A DNA stretch of 64,000 bases from Maricaulis sp947259345 (GTDB lineage Bacteria > Pseudomonadota > Alphaproteobacteria > Caulobacterales > Maricaulaceae), in NCBI GenBank assembly GCA_965217205.1, contig OZ244254.1, forward strand, positions 868,001 to 932,000. The letters are read 5' to 3'. Shown here piece by piece: positions 41,103-50,060 of this stretch (within the stretch, counting starts at the first letter, position 1; each line of letters opens with the position of its first letter). Both the position numbers and the translations under genes were made by a program. Below the pieces are notes generated by a model. It had not been told where the DNA came from, made no database searches, and saw only the letters and a list, made by a program, of their open reading frames with translations.

Positions 41103-41288
41103 ATGGCCAAAACCACGATCCGCGTGCGCCAGACGGGCAGCGCCATTCGCCGCCCCAAAGATCAGCGCGCCACGCTTGTCGGCCTCGGTCTCAACAAGAT
41201 CGGTCGCGAGCGCGAGCTGGAAGATACACCGTCTGTCCGCGGCATGATTGCCAAGGTCAGCCACATGGTGGAAATCGTCGAGGAGTAG
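41103..41288 (+). CDS. rpmD: 50S ribosomal protein L30
   Basis: The 61-residue protein has the standard L30 layout: TIRVRQTGSAIRRPKDQRAT followed by LVGLGLNKIGRERELEDTPS and the C-terminal RGMIAKVSHMVEIVEE. It sits between rpsE and rplO as in most spc operons. Confidence 0.97.
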   Translation: MAKTTIRVRQTGSAIRRPKDQRATLVGLGLNKIGRERELEDTPSVRGMIAKVSHMVEIVEE

Positions 41289-41328
41289 GTCCCCACGAGG
41301 GAAACCGCTCCATCGAATGGAGAACGAC

Positions 41329-41808
41329 ATGCGTCTCAATGAACTGCGCGACAATGACGGTGCTGCCAAGCTCCGCACCCGCGTCGGCCGTGGTATCGGT
41401 TCCGGCAAGGGCAAGACTGGCGGCCGTGGCGTCAAGGGCCAGAAATCCCGTTCGGGTGTGGCCATCAAGGGTTTCGAAGGCGGTCAGATGCCGCTTCACA
41501 TGCGTCTGCCGAAGCGGGGCTTCAACAAGCCGAACCGCAAGGCATGGGCAGAAGTGAATCTCGGCCGTCTCGAGAAGGCGATTGCTGAAGGCAAGATCGA
41601 CGCGAAAAAGCCGATCGACGCCGATGTCCTGATCGCGGCGGGCCTGGTCCGTCGTGCGCTGGACGGCATCCGCCTCCTTGCGAAGGGCGAGCTGAAGTCC
41701 AAAGTAGAGATCACCATTGCCGGTGCCTCCAAGACTGCGATTGCTGCGGTCGAGAAGGCCGGTGGCAAGGTGACCCTCACCGCCGTGGCTGACGACGCCG
41801 CGGAATAA
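41329..41808 (+). CDS. rplO: 50S ribosomal protein L15
   Basis: The 159-residue protein begins MRLNELRDNDGAAKLRTRVG. It has the glycine-rich N-terminal arm (GRGIGSGKGKTGGRGVKGQK) that threads into 23S rRNA and a globular C-terminus. The ATG at 41329 follows ATGGAGAACGAC; an upstream in-frame ATG inside rpmD gives unconserved residues. It directly precedes secY. Confidence 0.97.
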   Translation: MRLNELRDNDGAAKLRTRVGRGIGSGKGKTGGRGVKGQKSRSGVAIKGFEGGQMPLHMRLPKRGFNKPNRKAWAEVNLGRLEKAIAEGKIDAKKPIDADVLIAAGLVRRALDGIRLLAKGELKSKVEITIAGASKTAIAAVEKAGGKVTLTAVADDAAE

Positions 41809-41841
41809 GCGACTTAACGCCGACCTTTTAAGGACGTCTTC

Positions 41842-43182
41842 ATGGCTTCAGCTGCCGAACAGCTTGCTGCGAACATGAACTTTAGCTCCTTCGCGAAAGC
41901 GAAGGAGCTGCAGCAACGCATCCTGTTCACGATCGGGATCCTGGTTGTCTACCGGATCGGTACTTTCGTGCCGATTCCGGGGATCGATCCGGAGCAGTAT
42001 GCCCGTGTGTTCGATTCACTGGGCGGGCAGGGGCAGGGTATCCTGTCCATGTTCAACATGCTTGGCGGCGGTGCCGTCGAACGCATGGCGATTTTCGTGC
42101 TCAATGTGATGCCGTACATCTCGGCCTCGATCATCATGCAGTTGATGTCAGCCACCATTCCCAGCCTTGAAAAGCTGAAGAAGGAAGGTGGCGAGCAGGG
42201 ACGTCAGCAAATCAACCAGTATACCCGTTATCTGACGGTGGTCCTGGCAACCGGTCAGGCCTTTGCCATCGCCATGGGCATGAATACGCCCAATAGTGAC
42301 GGTGTGGCGCTGGCCCTGAACCCCGGTCCCTTCTTCATTGCCTCGACCGTGATTACCCTGGTGGGGGCCACCATGCTGCTTCTGTGGCTGGGTGAGCAGA
42401 TCACCGCACGCGGTGTCGGCAATGGCGTTTCGCTGATCATCTTCGCCGGCATTATCTCGGCGGTACCGGGGGTCATCGGCGGGGCGTTGTCCCAGGCTTC
42501 GTCCACCGGTAATGGCACGGTGCTTCTGGTCGGTGGCGCGCTGATCCTGATCGGCCTGGCCCTCGTGGTCTTCGTCGAGCGCTCGCAGCGCCGCCTCCTG
42601 GTCCAGTATCCGAAACGTCAGCAGGGCAATCGCATGGTCGGGGGCGACACCTCCTTCCTGCCGCTCAAGCTGAACACGGCCGGCGTCATTCCGCCGATCT
42701 TCGCCTCTTCCCTGCTGCTGCTGCCGGCCACGGCTGCGAGCTTCCAGTCCCAGACCGGACCGGATTGGCTGCAGACGATGGTGGCCTATCTCGGGCCGGG
42801 CGCGCCGCTCTTCATGCTGCTTTATGCGGCCATGATCATCTTCTTCTGCTTCTTCTACACCTCGGTCGTCTTCAATCCTGAGGACACTGCCGAAAATCTG
42901 CGGAAGTATGGTGGTTTTCTGCCCGGCATCCGTCCGGGCAAGCGGACCGCTGAATATATCGACTACGTCCTGTCCCGCCTGACCCTGGTTGGAGCGCTGT
43001 ACCTGACACTGATCTGCATGGTGCCCATGCTCCTGAGCCCGCAAACGGCTCTCGGCGGCACCTCCCTGCTGATCGTCGTGTCAGTGACAATGGACACGGT
43101 TTCCCAGATCCAGTCCCACCTGCTGGCACACCAGTATGAGGGCTTGATCAAGAAGTCGAAACTGCGGGGACGCAAACGATGA
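41842..43182 (+). CDS. secY: Protein translocase subunit SecY
   Basis: The 446-residue channel protein has ten transmembrane helices. The plug region follows helix 1 (GTFVPIPGIDPEQYARVF), the helix 2-3 region carries MPYISASIIMQLM, and the C-terminal loop has FLPGIRPGKRTAEYIDYVLS, the cytosolic site for SecA/ribosome contacts. It forms the Sec channel with SecE (15884) and SecG. Its stop overlaps the adk start (ATGA), a coupling shared by many bacteria. Confidence 0.98.
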   Translation: MASAAEQLAANMNFSSFAKAKELQQRILFTIGILVVYRIGTFVPIPGIDPEQYARVFDSLGGQGQGILSMFNMLGGGAVERMAIFVLNVMPYISASIIMQLMSATIPSLEKLKKEGGEQGRQQINQYTRYLTVVLATGQAFAIAMGMNTPNSDGVALALNPGPFFIASTVITLVGATMLLLWLGEQITARGVGNGVSLIIFAGIISAVPGVIGGALSQASSTGNGTVLLVGGALILIGLALVVFVERSQRRLLVQYPKRQQGNRMVGGDTSFLPLKLNTAGVIPPIFASSLLLLPATAASFQSQTGPDWLQTMVAYLGPGAPLFMLLYAAMIIFFCFFYTSVVFNPEDTAENLRKYGGFLPGIRPGKRTAEYIDYVLSRLTLVGALYLTLICMVPMLLSPQTALGGTSLLIVVSVTMDTVSQIQSHLLAHQYEGLIKKSKLRGRKR

Positions 43183-43745
43183 ACATTATCCTGTTCGGAC
43201 CGCCAGGCTGCGGCAAGGGCACCCAATCCAAGCGTCTCGTCAGCGAGCGCGGCTGGGTGCAGCTCTCCACCGGAGACATGTTGCGTGAAGCCAAGGCTGC
43301 CGGAACAGAATTGGGGCAGCGTGTCTCCGCGATCATGGATGCCGGCAATCTGGTATCCGACGAGATCGTGATTGAGCTGATTGAGGAAAGACTGCCGGAG
43401 GCCGAGGCGGCCGGCGGTGCCATCTTTGACGGTTTCCCGCGCACGGTTGCCCAGGCTGAAGCCCTTGATGCGGCGCTGGCAAAGCGCGGCTCGAAGGTTG
43501 ATGCGGTTGTTCGCCTGCTGGTGGATGACAAGGAATTGGTCGCACGTATGGAAAAGCGTGCGGCGGAAGAGGGGCGGGCCGATGACAATATCGACGCGTT
43601 CAAAGTACGACTGAAGAACTACCAGGATCAGACCGCGCCGCTGATCCCGTTCTATGCTCAATCGGGCAAGATGCGGGAAGTCCCCGGCATGGGATCCATG
43701 GACGAGGTTGCAGCGGGAATTGCTGCAGCGCTCGAAGAGAAGTGA
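43179..43745 (+). CDS. adk: Adenylate kinase
   Basis: The 188-residue enzyme interconverts ATP + AMP and 2 ADP. The P-loop is GPPGCGKGTQSKRL (residues 7-20), the AMP-site helix has LSTGDMLREA and the DGFPRTVAQAE segment is intact. It is the short form with a minimal LID (RAAEEGRADDNIDAFKVRL region) and no zinc cysteines. It is fused to the end of the spc operon by a four-base overlap with secY. Confidence 0.97.
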   Translation: MNIILFGPPGCGKGTQSKRLVSERGWVQLSTGDMLREAKAAGTELGQRVSAIMDAGNLVSDEIVIELIEERLPEAEAAGGAIFDGFPRTVAQAEALDAALAKRGSKVDAVVRLLVDDKELVARMEKRAAEEGRADDNIDAFKVRLKNYQDQTAPLIPFYAQSGKMREVPGMGSMDEVAAGIAAALEEK

Positions 43746-43766
43746 TACGCACCTGTTGCAACCCCA

Positions 43767-43796
43767 TTGACGGGGTGGCAACGCTGACTGTAGATA
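43767..43796 (+). promoter_or_regulatory. Candidate promoter for the alpha operon (rpsM-rplQ)
   Basis: TTGACG (43767-43772) is followed after 18 bases by TAGATA (43791-43796), about 94 bases before rpsM. The same stretch can fold as a hairpin (GTTGC-A-ACCCC against GGGGT-G-GCAAC, 43755-43782), so it may instead be a processing or leader structure after adk. Confidence 0.4.
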
Positions 43797-43889
43797 GCGC
43801 CCTTCGCGAAACGGGCGAGCTGATGCGGCGACCGAAAGGTTGCCTGTTGGGTCGTCCGTGAATGGCGTTCAGAATTTGGGAGATGGAAA

Positions 43890-44258
43890 GTGGCCCGTAT
43901 TGCCGGCGTCAATATTCCGACGAATAAGCGCGTAGAGATCGCGCTTCGCTACATCCACGGCATTGGCCCGGCCAAGGCGAAGGAGATCTGCGAGCAGGTT
44001 TCCATCACGCCCGAGCGTCGTGTCAGTGAGCTGACGGATGCAGAAGTCCTGCAAATCCGCGAAGTGATCGATCGTGATCACATGGTGGAAGGGGATCTGC
44101 GCCGTGACGTGGCTGTGAACATCAAGCGCCTCATGGACCTGGGCAACTACCGTGGCCTGCGCCACCGTCGTGGCCTGCCTGTCCGTGGCCAGCGCACTCA
44201 CACCAATGCGCGTACGCGCAAAGGTCCCGCCAAGCCGATTGCCGGCAAGAAAAAGTAG
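43890..44258 (+). CDS. rpsM: 30S ribosomal protein S13
   Basis: The 122-residue protein forms the bridge between head and large subunit. It has VNIPTNKRVEIALRYIHGIG and the basic tail RGLPVRGQRTHTNARTRKGP that touches P-site tRNA. The start is GTG, just after GGGAGATGGAAA; the next in-frame residues ARIAGVNIP match the family. No rpmJ (L36) lies before it, unlike in E. coli. Confidence 0.97.
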   Translation: MARIAGVNIPTNKRVEIALRYIHGIGPAKAKEICEQVSITPERRVSELTDAEVLQIREVIDRDHMVEGDLRRDVAVNIKRLMDLGNYRGLRHRRGLPVRGQRTHTNARTRKGPAKPIAGKKK

Positions 44259-44269
44259 GGCCCTGACCA

Positions 44270-44659
44270 ATGGCTAAGGAAACAGGCCGCGTGAAGCGGC
44301 GTGAACGCAAGAACATCACGTCGGGTGTCGCCCACGTGAGTGCCAGCTTCAACAACACCATGGTGACCATCACGGACGCCCAGGGAAATGCAATTTCCTG
44401 GTCCTCCGCCGGTCACATGGGCTTCAAGGGTTCGCGCAAGTCGACCCCTTATGCCGCCCAGATGGCTGCTGAAGATGCCGGCAAGAAGGCGATTGAACAC
44501 GGCATGAAGACCATCGAAGTGAAGGTCTCCGGTCCGGGTTCGGGGCGCGAAAGCGCGCTGCGTGCGTTGCAGTCGGTGGGTTTCACCATCACCACCATCC
44601 AGGACGTCACACCGATCCCGCACAACGGTTGCCGTCCGCCGAAGCGCCGTCGCGTCTAG
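44270..44659 (+). CDS. rpsK: 30S ribosomal protein S11
   Basis: The 129-residue platform protein near the mRNA exit and E site contains GVAHVSASFNNTMVTITDAQ, GFKGSRKSTPYAAQMAAEDA and the C-terminal PIPHNGCRPPKRRRV. It follows rpsM by 11 bases. In this lineage rpsD is not in the alpha operon, so rpoA comes next. Confidence 0.98.
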   Translation: MAKETGRVKRRERKNITSGVAHVSASFNNTMVTITDAQGNAISWSSAGHMGFKGSRKSTPYAAQMAAEDAGKKAIEHGMKTIEVKVSGPGSGRESALRALQSVGFTITTIQDVTPIPHNGCRPPKRRRV

Positions 44660-44733
44660 TACGCGGCTCGCATTTCGCCTGTTGAACGCGCCGGCGGTGT
44701 CTACCGTGCGGCTGATGAAGGGGCAGTAAGAAC

Positions 44734-45753
44734 GTGATCGAGAAGAACTGGCAAGAACTCATCCGCCCGATGAAGCCGGAAATCGAACCGGGACACGATC
44801 CCGCGCGCCAAGCCAAGATTGTCGCCGAGCCGCTGGAGCGTGGCTTCGGCATGACGCTGGGCAATGCGCTGCGTCGTGTGCTGCTGTCCTCGCTTCAGGG
44901 CGCGGCGGTGACCAATGTTCACATTGACGGCGTCGTCCACGAGTTTTCGTCGATCGACGGCGTGCGTGAAGACGTCACCGACATCGTGCTGAACATCAAG
45001 CAGATCGCCCTGCGCATGCATGGCGAGGGCCCCAAGCGCGTCGTGCTCAAGAAGTCCGGCCCCGGCATCGTCACCGCTGGCGATATCGAGGAAAGTGCGG
45101 ATGTCGAGATCATCAACAAGGATCTTGCCCTGTGCACGCTGGACGAGGGTGCGGAAATCCGCATGGAGTTCACCATCAATACCGGCAAGGGCTATGTCCC
45201 GTCCGAGCGTAATCGCCCGGAAGATGCCCCGATCGGTCTGATCGGCGTTGATGCGCTCTACAGCCCGGTCAAGCGCGTGTCCTACAAGGTCGAGAACACC
45301 CGTGAGGGCCAGGTTCTCGATTATGACAAGCTGACGCTTGAAGTTGAGACGGACGGAACCGTCACCCCGGAAGATTCGGTGGCCTTCGCCGCGCGCATCC
45401 TCCAGGACCAGTTCCAGATCTTCATCAATTTCGAGGAAGCCGTCGAGGCGCGTCCGGCCGAGGACGACAAGCCCGAGCTCGACTTCAACCCGGCGCTGCT
45501 GCGCAAGGTCGACGAGCTGGAGCTGTCCGTGCGTTCGGCGAACTGCCTGAAGAACGACAATATCGTCTACATCGGCGACCTGATCCAGAAGTCCGAGGCG
45601 GAGATGCTCCGTACCCCGAATTTCGGACGCAAGTCGCTTAATGAGATCAAGGAAGTTCTCGCCCAGATGGGTCTCCATCTTGGCATGGAAGCGCCGAACT
45701 GGCCGCCGGAGAACATCGAAGATCTCGCCAAACGTTTTGAGGATCACGTCTAG
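44734..45753 (+). CDS. rpoA: DNA-directed RNA polymerase subunit alpha
   Basis: The 339-residue protein has the N-terminal assembly domain (PLERGFGMTLGNALRRVLLS) and, after an acidic linker, the C-terminal DNA/activator-binding domain (ELELSVRSANCLKNDNIVYI, RTPNFGRKSLNEIKEVLAQM). It dimerises to seed RNA polymerase assembly and binds UP elements. The start is GTG, giving MIEKNWQELIRP. A GGGGCAGTAAG stretch upstream is the likely ribosome binding site. Confidence 0.98.
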   Translation: MIEKNWQELIRPMKPEIEPGHDPARQAKIVAEPLERGFGMTLGNALRRVLLSSLQGAAVTNVHIDGVVHEFSSIDGVREDVTDIVLNIKQIALRMHGEGPKRVVLKKSGPGIVTAGDIEESADVEIINKDLALCTLDEGAEIRMEFTINTGKGYVPSERNRPEDAPIGLIGVDALYSPVKRVSYKVENTREGQVLDYDKLTLEVETDGTVTPEDSVAFAARILQDQFQIFINFEEAVEARPAEDDKPELDFNPALLRKVDELELSVRSANCLKNDNIVYIGDLIQKSEAEMLRTPNFGRKSLNEIKEVLAQMGLHLGMEAPNWPPENIEDLAKRFEDHV

Positions 45754-45797
45754 GCAGCCGCCGGGAGGCGCCTGAACCGGACTGAGGAGAAATAGTC

Positions 45798-46220
45798 ATG
45801 CGTCACGGCATCGCACACCGCAAGCTTAACCGCACCCATTCGCACCGCAAGGCGATGCTGGCCAATATGGCTGCCTCGCTGATCGAGCACGAACAGATCG
45901 TCACCACCTTGCCGAAAGCCAAGGAACTGGCCCCGTTCGTGGACAAGCTCATCACGCTCGCCAAGCGCGGCGACGTCCATGGCCGCCGCCAGGCGATGTC
46001 CAAGGTCCGTGATGAGGGCCAGGTCAAGAAGCTGTTCGACACGCTCGGCAGCCGCTATTCCGAGCGCGATGGTGGTTACACCCGCGTGCTCAAGGCCGGT
46101 TTCCGTCATGGTGACAACGCCCCGATGGCGGTCATCGAGCTGGTTGACCGCGACCCGTCGGCAAAGGGCGCAGCTGATCGCGCCCGCGTCGAAGCGGAAC
46201 AGGGTATGACTGAGGAGTAA
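45798..46220 (+). CDS. rplQ: 50S ribosomal protein L17
   Basis: The 140-residue protein sits near the tunnel exit. It begins MRHGIAHRKLNRTHSHRKAM and has DKLITLAKRGDVHGRRQAMS and GGYTRVLKAGFRHGDNAPMA. It is the last gene of the alpha operon; an intrinsic terminator follows within 60 bases. Confidence 0.98.
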   Translation: MRHGIAHRKLNRTHSHRKAMLANMAASLIEHEQIVTTLPKAKELAPFVDKLITLAKRGDVHGRRQAMSKVRDEGQVKKLFDTLGSRYSERDGGYTRVLKAGFRHGDNAPMAVIELVDRDPSAKGAADRARVEAEQGMTEE

Positions 46221-46245
46221 GATTCCAGTCAGCAAAAGTTCAGGG

Positions 46246-46279
46246 AAAGGCGGCTTTGCTTCAGCAGGGCCGCCTTTTT
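46246..46279 (+). terminator. Rho-independent terminator after rplQ
   Basis: AAAGGCGGC (46246-46254) pairs with GCCGCCTTT (46269-46277) around a 14-base loop, and two further Ts complete a T5 tract. It closes the ribosomal supercluster, 25 bases after rplQ and 30 bases before the htrA start. Confidence 0.85.
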
Positions 46280-46309
46280 CGTGCCCGTAATCCAGCCTAT
46301 ATGGGAATC

Positions 46310-47713
46310 ATGATCAGACACGTCTTCCTTGCCTGCCTCCTCGCGGCCGCGCCAGCCGCCGCCCAGGAGATCGACCTTGCCGGTGCCGCGGATGATCGGG
46401 TCATCCCGGAAAGCCGGGCCGAGATGCAGATGTCTTTTGCGCCGCTCGTGCGCGAAGTCACCCCGGCCGTTGTGAATGTCTTCTCGCGACGCGTGGTCAA
46501 TAACCAGCACCCCTTTGCCAATGACCCGTTTTTCTCGCGCATGTTCCGCAGCCAGCCGCGCGAGCAGAACTCGTTGGGCTCCGGTGTGATCGTGGATGCG
46601 TCCGGAGTCATCGTGACCAATAATCACGTCGTCGCCGGAGCGACCGAATTGCGCGTCGTGCTGGCGGACCGCCGCGAATTCGAGGCCGAAATCCTGCTCA
46701 CCGACGAGGCGACCGACCTGGCCGTGCTTCGGGTCCATACAGACGAACCGCTCCCCGTCCTGCCGTTTGACCGGACCGGTGATATCGAGGTCGGCGATCT
46801 CGTCCTGGCCATCGGCAACCCCTTCGGCGTTGGCCAGACCGTCACATCCGGAATCGTGTCCGCTCTGGCGCGCACCGATGTCGGCCAGACCGATTATGCC
46901 TCTTTCATCCAGACCGATGCGGCGATCAATCCGGGCAATTCCGGCGGGGCGCTTGTTGATATGGACGGCGAGCTGGTCGGCGTGAACACGATGATCTTCT
47001 CGCGTTCGGGCGGTTCGAACGGGATCGGCTTCGCCATTCCGGTGGAGATGGTTTCGCGCGTTGTTGATACCGCGATGAGCGAGGGCGAGCTGATCCGGCC
47101 CTGGCTGGGCGCCCGCCTGCAGCCGGTCGACAGTGACATCGCCGATGCCTTTGGCCTCAATCGCCCGCGCGGCGCATTGGTCAATGAGATCTACCCGCTG
47201 GCAGCCGCGGATGATGCCGGCCTGATGCAGGGTGATATCGTGCTGGCGATCGATGGGCAGCCTGTGAACAATCAGGCCGGTGCGCGCTTTCGCCTGGCGA
47301 CGCGGGCCGCGGGTGATGATGCCGTCTTCACGATCCTGCGCGATGGTGAGGAAATGACGCTCGAGGTCGCGGTCCAGCCGGCACCGGGCATTTCTGATCC
47401 GGCGCCGTTTGAGGTCGCAGGGCGTAATCCGTTGTCGGGCGCCGCGCTGGTCACGCTCTCACCGGCTTTCAATGAGCGCGTCGGCCTGGATCCCTTCCAG
47501 GGCGGGATCGTTGTCAGCGGCGTCGGGCGACGCTCAGTGGCTGGCCGTTTCGGCTTCCGTCCCGGTGACCGGCTGATCGAATTGATGGGGCTTCCCGTCA
47601 CCTCGATCGATGATGTCTCCGAGATTCTTGTCCGGTATGACGGCGAACAGGTCTGGCCGCTGGTGGTGGAGCGGCGCGGGCAGCGCTTCGAGACCTCGGT
47701 GCGTCTCTACTAG
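46310..47713 (+). CDS. HtrA/Deg-type periplasmic serine protease
   Basis: The 467-residue protease has a signal peptide (MIRHVFLACLLAAAPAAAQE), a trypsin-like domain with triad H106 (VTNNHVVAG), D136 (TDEATDLAVL) and S211 (NPGNSGGALVDMDG), and two C-terminal PDZ domains (about residues 270-365 and 380-467). DegP/DegQ-type enzymes degrade or refold misfolded envelope proteins. The substrate loop around residues 64-85 is of intermediate length. I chose the ATG at 46310 because it begins the signal peptide; earlier in-frame ATGs lie at or inside the rplQ terminator. Its TAG stop interlocks with the convergent VOC gene stop. Confidence 0.92.
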   Translation: MIRHVFLACLLAAAPAAAQEIDLAGAADDRVIPESRAEMQMSFAPLVREVTPAVVNVFSRRVVNNQHPFANDPFFSRMFRSQPREQNSLGSGVIVDASGVIVTNNHVVAGATELRVVLADRREFEAEILLTDEATDLAVLRVHTDEPLPVLPFDRTGDIEVGDLVLAIGNPFGVGQTVTSGIVSALARTDVGQTDYASFIQTDAAINPGNSGGALVDMDGELVGVNTMIFSRSGGSNGIGFAIPVEMVSRVVDTAMSEGELIRPWLGARLQPVDSDIADAFGLNRPRGALVNEIYPLAAADDAGLMQGDIVLAIDGQPVNNQAGARFRLATRAAGDDAVFTILRDGEEMTLEVAVQPAPGISDPAPFEVAGRNPLSGAALVTLSPAFNERVGLDPFQGGIVVSGVGRRSVAGRFGFRPGDRLIELMGLPVTSIDDVSEILVRYDGEQVWPLVVERRGQRFETSVRLY

Positions 47714-48150
47714 GCCGCAGCGGGCGCGTCGTGCGGTTTCAGTGCGACGAAGCTCCAGACATGGCCGAACGGGTCGCGCACCTTGCCGTGGCGCCCGAAG
47801 AATTCATCGCGGCAGGCGCGGACTTCCTCTGCACCGGCCGCGATGGCCCGGTCGTACCAGCTGTCGGCATCGGTGACATAGAGATTGAGGGTGAAGGTCG
47901 TGCGATTGCCCAGGCTGGCCGGGGCGACATTGCCGATCATCGCCTCATGCTCGGGGAATTCGTCCGCCAGCATGACGATGCCCTCATTGATCTGCAGCGT
48001 AGCGTGGCCGAGCTTGCCCTCGAAATCATAGCGTTCGAGCAGCTGAGCTGCGAAGGCGCGCATGTAGAAATCGATGGCGGCGCCACCGTCCCGTACACTC
48101 AGATAGGGCGCCACACCCGAGCTTGGCGGGGCGTAGGTGTCGTCGGTCAT
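47710..48150 (-). CDS. VOC-fold (glyoxalase/bleomycin resistance-like) protein
   Basis: The 146-residue protein has two beta-alpha-beta-beta-beta modules (APYLSVRDGGAAIDFYMRAF, then FTLNLYVTDADSWYDRAIAA and DPFGHVWSFV). This is the vicinal oxygen chelate fold in its PhnB-like form. Enzymes of this fold include isomerases, dioxygenases and drug-binding proteins; nothing here identifies a substrate. Its ATG overlaps the stop of the upstream paralogue (ATGA). Its stop interlocks with the htrA stop in a shared CTAG. Confidence 0.85.
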   Translation of the reverse strand: MTDDTYAPPSSGVAPYLSVRDGGAAIDFYMRAFAAQLLERYDFEGKLGHATLQINEGIVMLADEFPEHEAMIGNVAPASLGNRTTFTLNLYVTDADSWYDRAIAAGAEEVRACRDEFFGRHGKVRDPFGHVWSFVALKPHDAPAAA

Positions 48151-48605
48151 GCCGTCTCTCCGGATGTGTTGGCAGACGAAGCGAGGCTCCAGACATAGCC
48201 CCACTTGTCCTTCAGTTGGCCATAGCGATCCCCCCAGAACATGTCCTCGAGCGGCATCAGAATCTCGGCTCCGGCTTCAACGGCGCGGGCCCACCAGACA
48301 TCAACATCTGCCACCTGCATGTGGAGCGCCATGCCCGCGGGCGTCGGCGCCGGACTGCCACCGCGATATTCCGGGAAATCATCATGCAGAAAGACTGATC
48401 CGCCATTGATGAGAAGATGGGCGTGCATGATGCGCTTATTGTCCTCGGCCATCTGGCAGAAGGCGAGCTCGGCGCCGAAGGCCGCTTCGTAGAAGCGGAT
48501 GGCCGCCTGGGCGTCCTTCGTCGTCAGGTGCGGTGTGACTCCGCTGGCCATGGGCGGACCCTGGTGGTCATTGGCGGGCTGTCCCAGTGTTGCTGGATCG
48601 TTCAT
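48147..48605 (-). CDS. VOC-fold (PhnB-like) protein
   Basis: The 152-residue protein resembles its downstream neighbour: TPHLTTKDAQAAIRFYEAAF opens the first module and MALHMQVADVDVWWARAVEA the second, with DRYGQLKDKWGYVWSLA near the end. The pair looks like a tandem duplication that has diverged. It is the first gene of a two-gene minus-strand operon and faces rarA across an 80-base divergent gap. Function unassigned. Confidence 0.85.
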   Translation of the reverse strand: MNDPATLGQPANDHQGPPMASGVTPHLTTKDAQAAIRFYEAAFGAELAFCQMAEDNKRIMHAHLLINGGSVFLHDDFPEYRGGSPAPTPAGMALHMQVADVDVWWARAVEAGAEILMPLEDMFWGDRYGQLKDKWGYVWSLASSANTSGETA

Positions 48606-48684
48606 CTCAGCCTCCCTCGCTGGGCTGCAAGTCTATCACGCCCGCTCTTCTGCGTAACCGCGAACACGCCTAGGCTCCGCAACC

Positions 48685-49992
48685 ATGACAAGCCTGTTTG
48701 AAGCTGCCGGCCTCGATGCCGACGCCCCGCGCCCCCTGGCCGACCGATTGCGGCCTCAGACCCTGGAAGAGGTTGTTGGCCAAGGCCATCTTCTGGCCGG
48801 GAAGGGGCCGATTGCCCGCATGCGCGCCCAGGGGCGTCTGGCCTCCCTGATCCTGTGGGGACCGCCCGGTGTCGGTAAGACAACGATTGCCCGCCTGCTC
48901 GCCGAGGACAGTGACCTGGAATTCGAGCCGCTCTCGGCCGTCTTCTCCGGTGTCGCCGATCTCAAGAAGGCCTTTGAGCGTGCGCGCGCCCGTCGCCAGC
49001 AGGGGCGAGGCACGCTGCTCTTCGTTGACGAGATCCACCGCTTCAACCGCGCCCAGCAGGATGGCTTTCTGCCGGTGGTGGAGGAGGGGACTGTGACTTT
49101 GGTGGGGGCGACCACCGAGAACCCGTCCTTCGAGCTCAATGCCGCTCTCCTGTCGCGCTGTCAGGTCCTGGTCCTCAAACGGCTCGATGATGACGGGCTG
49201 GACCTCCTGATGCAGCGTGCCGAAGCCGAAATGGATCGCAAGCTGCCGCTCGACAGCGAGGCCCGGGCCGCCTTGCGTTCGATGGCGGATGGGGATGGCC
49301 GCTACATGCTCAATCTGGTCGAGGAGGTTTTCACCTTCGACCCGGAGACCGAGGTCAGCGCCGATGACCTGTCTGTTCTGCTCAACAAGCGGGCCACGGC
49401 CTACGACAAGGACCGAGAGGAGCACTACAATCTCATCTCGGCCCTGCACAAATCCATTCGCGGCTCAGACCCCGATGCCGCGCTCTACTGGTTTGCCCGC
49501 ATGCTGGAAGGCGGCGAGGATCCGCTCTTTCTGGCGCGCCGCCTGGTGCGCATGGCGTCCGAGGATATCGGCCTGGCCGATCCGACCGGCTTGATGATCG
49601 CCAATGAGGCGGCCCGGACCTATGAACGCCTCGGCTCACCGGAGGGCGAGCTGGCCCTGGCCCATGCCGTCGTGCATCTGGCGACGGCCGCCAAGTCGAA
49701 TGCTGTCTACGTCGCCTACAAACGGGCCAGGAAGGCCGCGAAGGCGACGGGCTCCCTCATGCCCCCGGCGCACATCCTCAACGCCCCGACCGCCCTGATG
49801 AAGGACCAGGGCTATGGCAAGGGCTATGAGTATGATCATGACGCGGAAGGCGGCGTCTCCGGGCAGGACTATTTCCCGGACGACATGCCCGACCGCCCGG
49901 TTTTCTACGAGCCGCGCGACAGCGGCCGCGAAGCGGCGATTGGCGAGCGATTGGCACGCTGGCGGCAGGTTCGAGATCGCCGGCGCTCATAA
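48685..49992 (+). CDS. rarA: Replication-associated recombination protein A (RarA/MgsA)
   Basis: The 435-residue AAA+ ATPase acts at stalled replication forks together with SSB. Walker A is GPPGVGKT (residues 59-66), Walker B is LLFVDEIHRF (D115, E116), sensor 1 is GATTENPSFELN, and the C-terminal tetramerisation domain is typical (YWFARMLEGGEDPLFLARRL). The protein is full length. It precedes a small membrane-protein gene by 68 bases. Confidence 0.94.
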   Translation: MTSLFEAAGLDADAPRPLADRLRPQTLEEVVGQGHLLAGKGPIARMRAQGRLASLILWGPPGVGKTTIARLLAEDSDLEFEPLSAVFSGVADLKKAFERARARRQQGRGTLLFVDEIHRFNRAQQDGFLPVVEEGTVTLVGATTENPSFELNAALLSRCQVLVLKRLDDDGLDLLMQRAEAEMDRKLPLDSEARAALRSMADGDGRYMLNLVEEVFTFDPETEVSADDLSVLLNKRATAYDKDREEHYNLISALHKSIRGSDPDAALYWFARMLEGGEDPLFLARRLVRMASEDIGLADPTGLMIANEAARTYERLGSPEGELALAHAVVHLATAAKSNAVYVAYKRARKAAKATGSLMPPAHILNAPTALMKDQGYGKGYEYDHDAEGGVSGQDYFPDDMPDRPVFYEPRDSGREAAIGERLARWRQVRDRRRS

Positions 49993-50060
49993 TGCGAACC
50001 TTGCCAAGCGACGCAGAACGCAGAATTCTCCCGGCCTGACCAACTCTGGGGGGAGTTCAC

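Noticed and set aside
46256..46309. Longer start for the HtrA gene
   Set aside because: Frames upstream of 46310 run through the rplQ terminator; MIRHVFLACLLAAAP gives a proper signal peptide.
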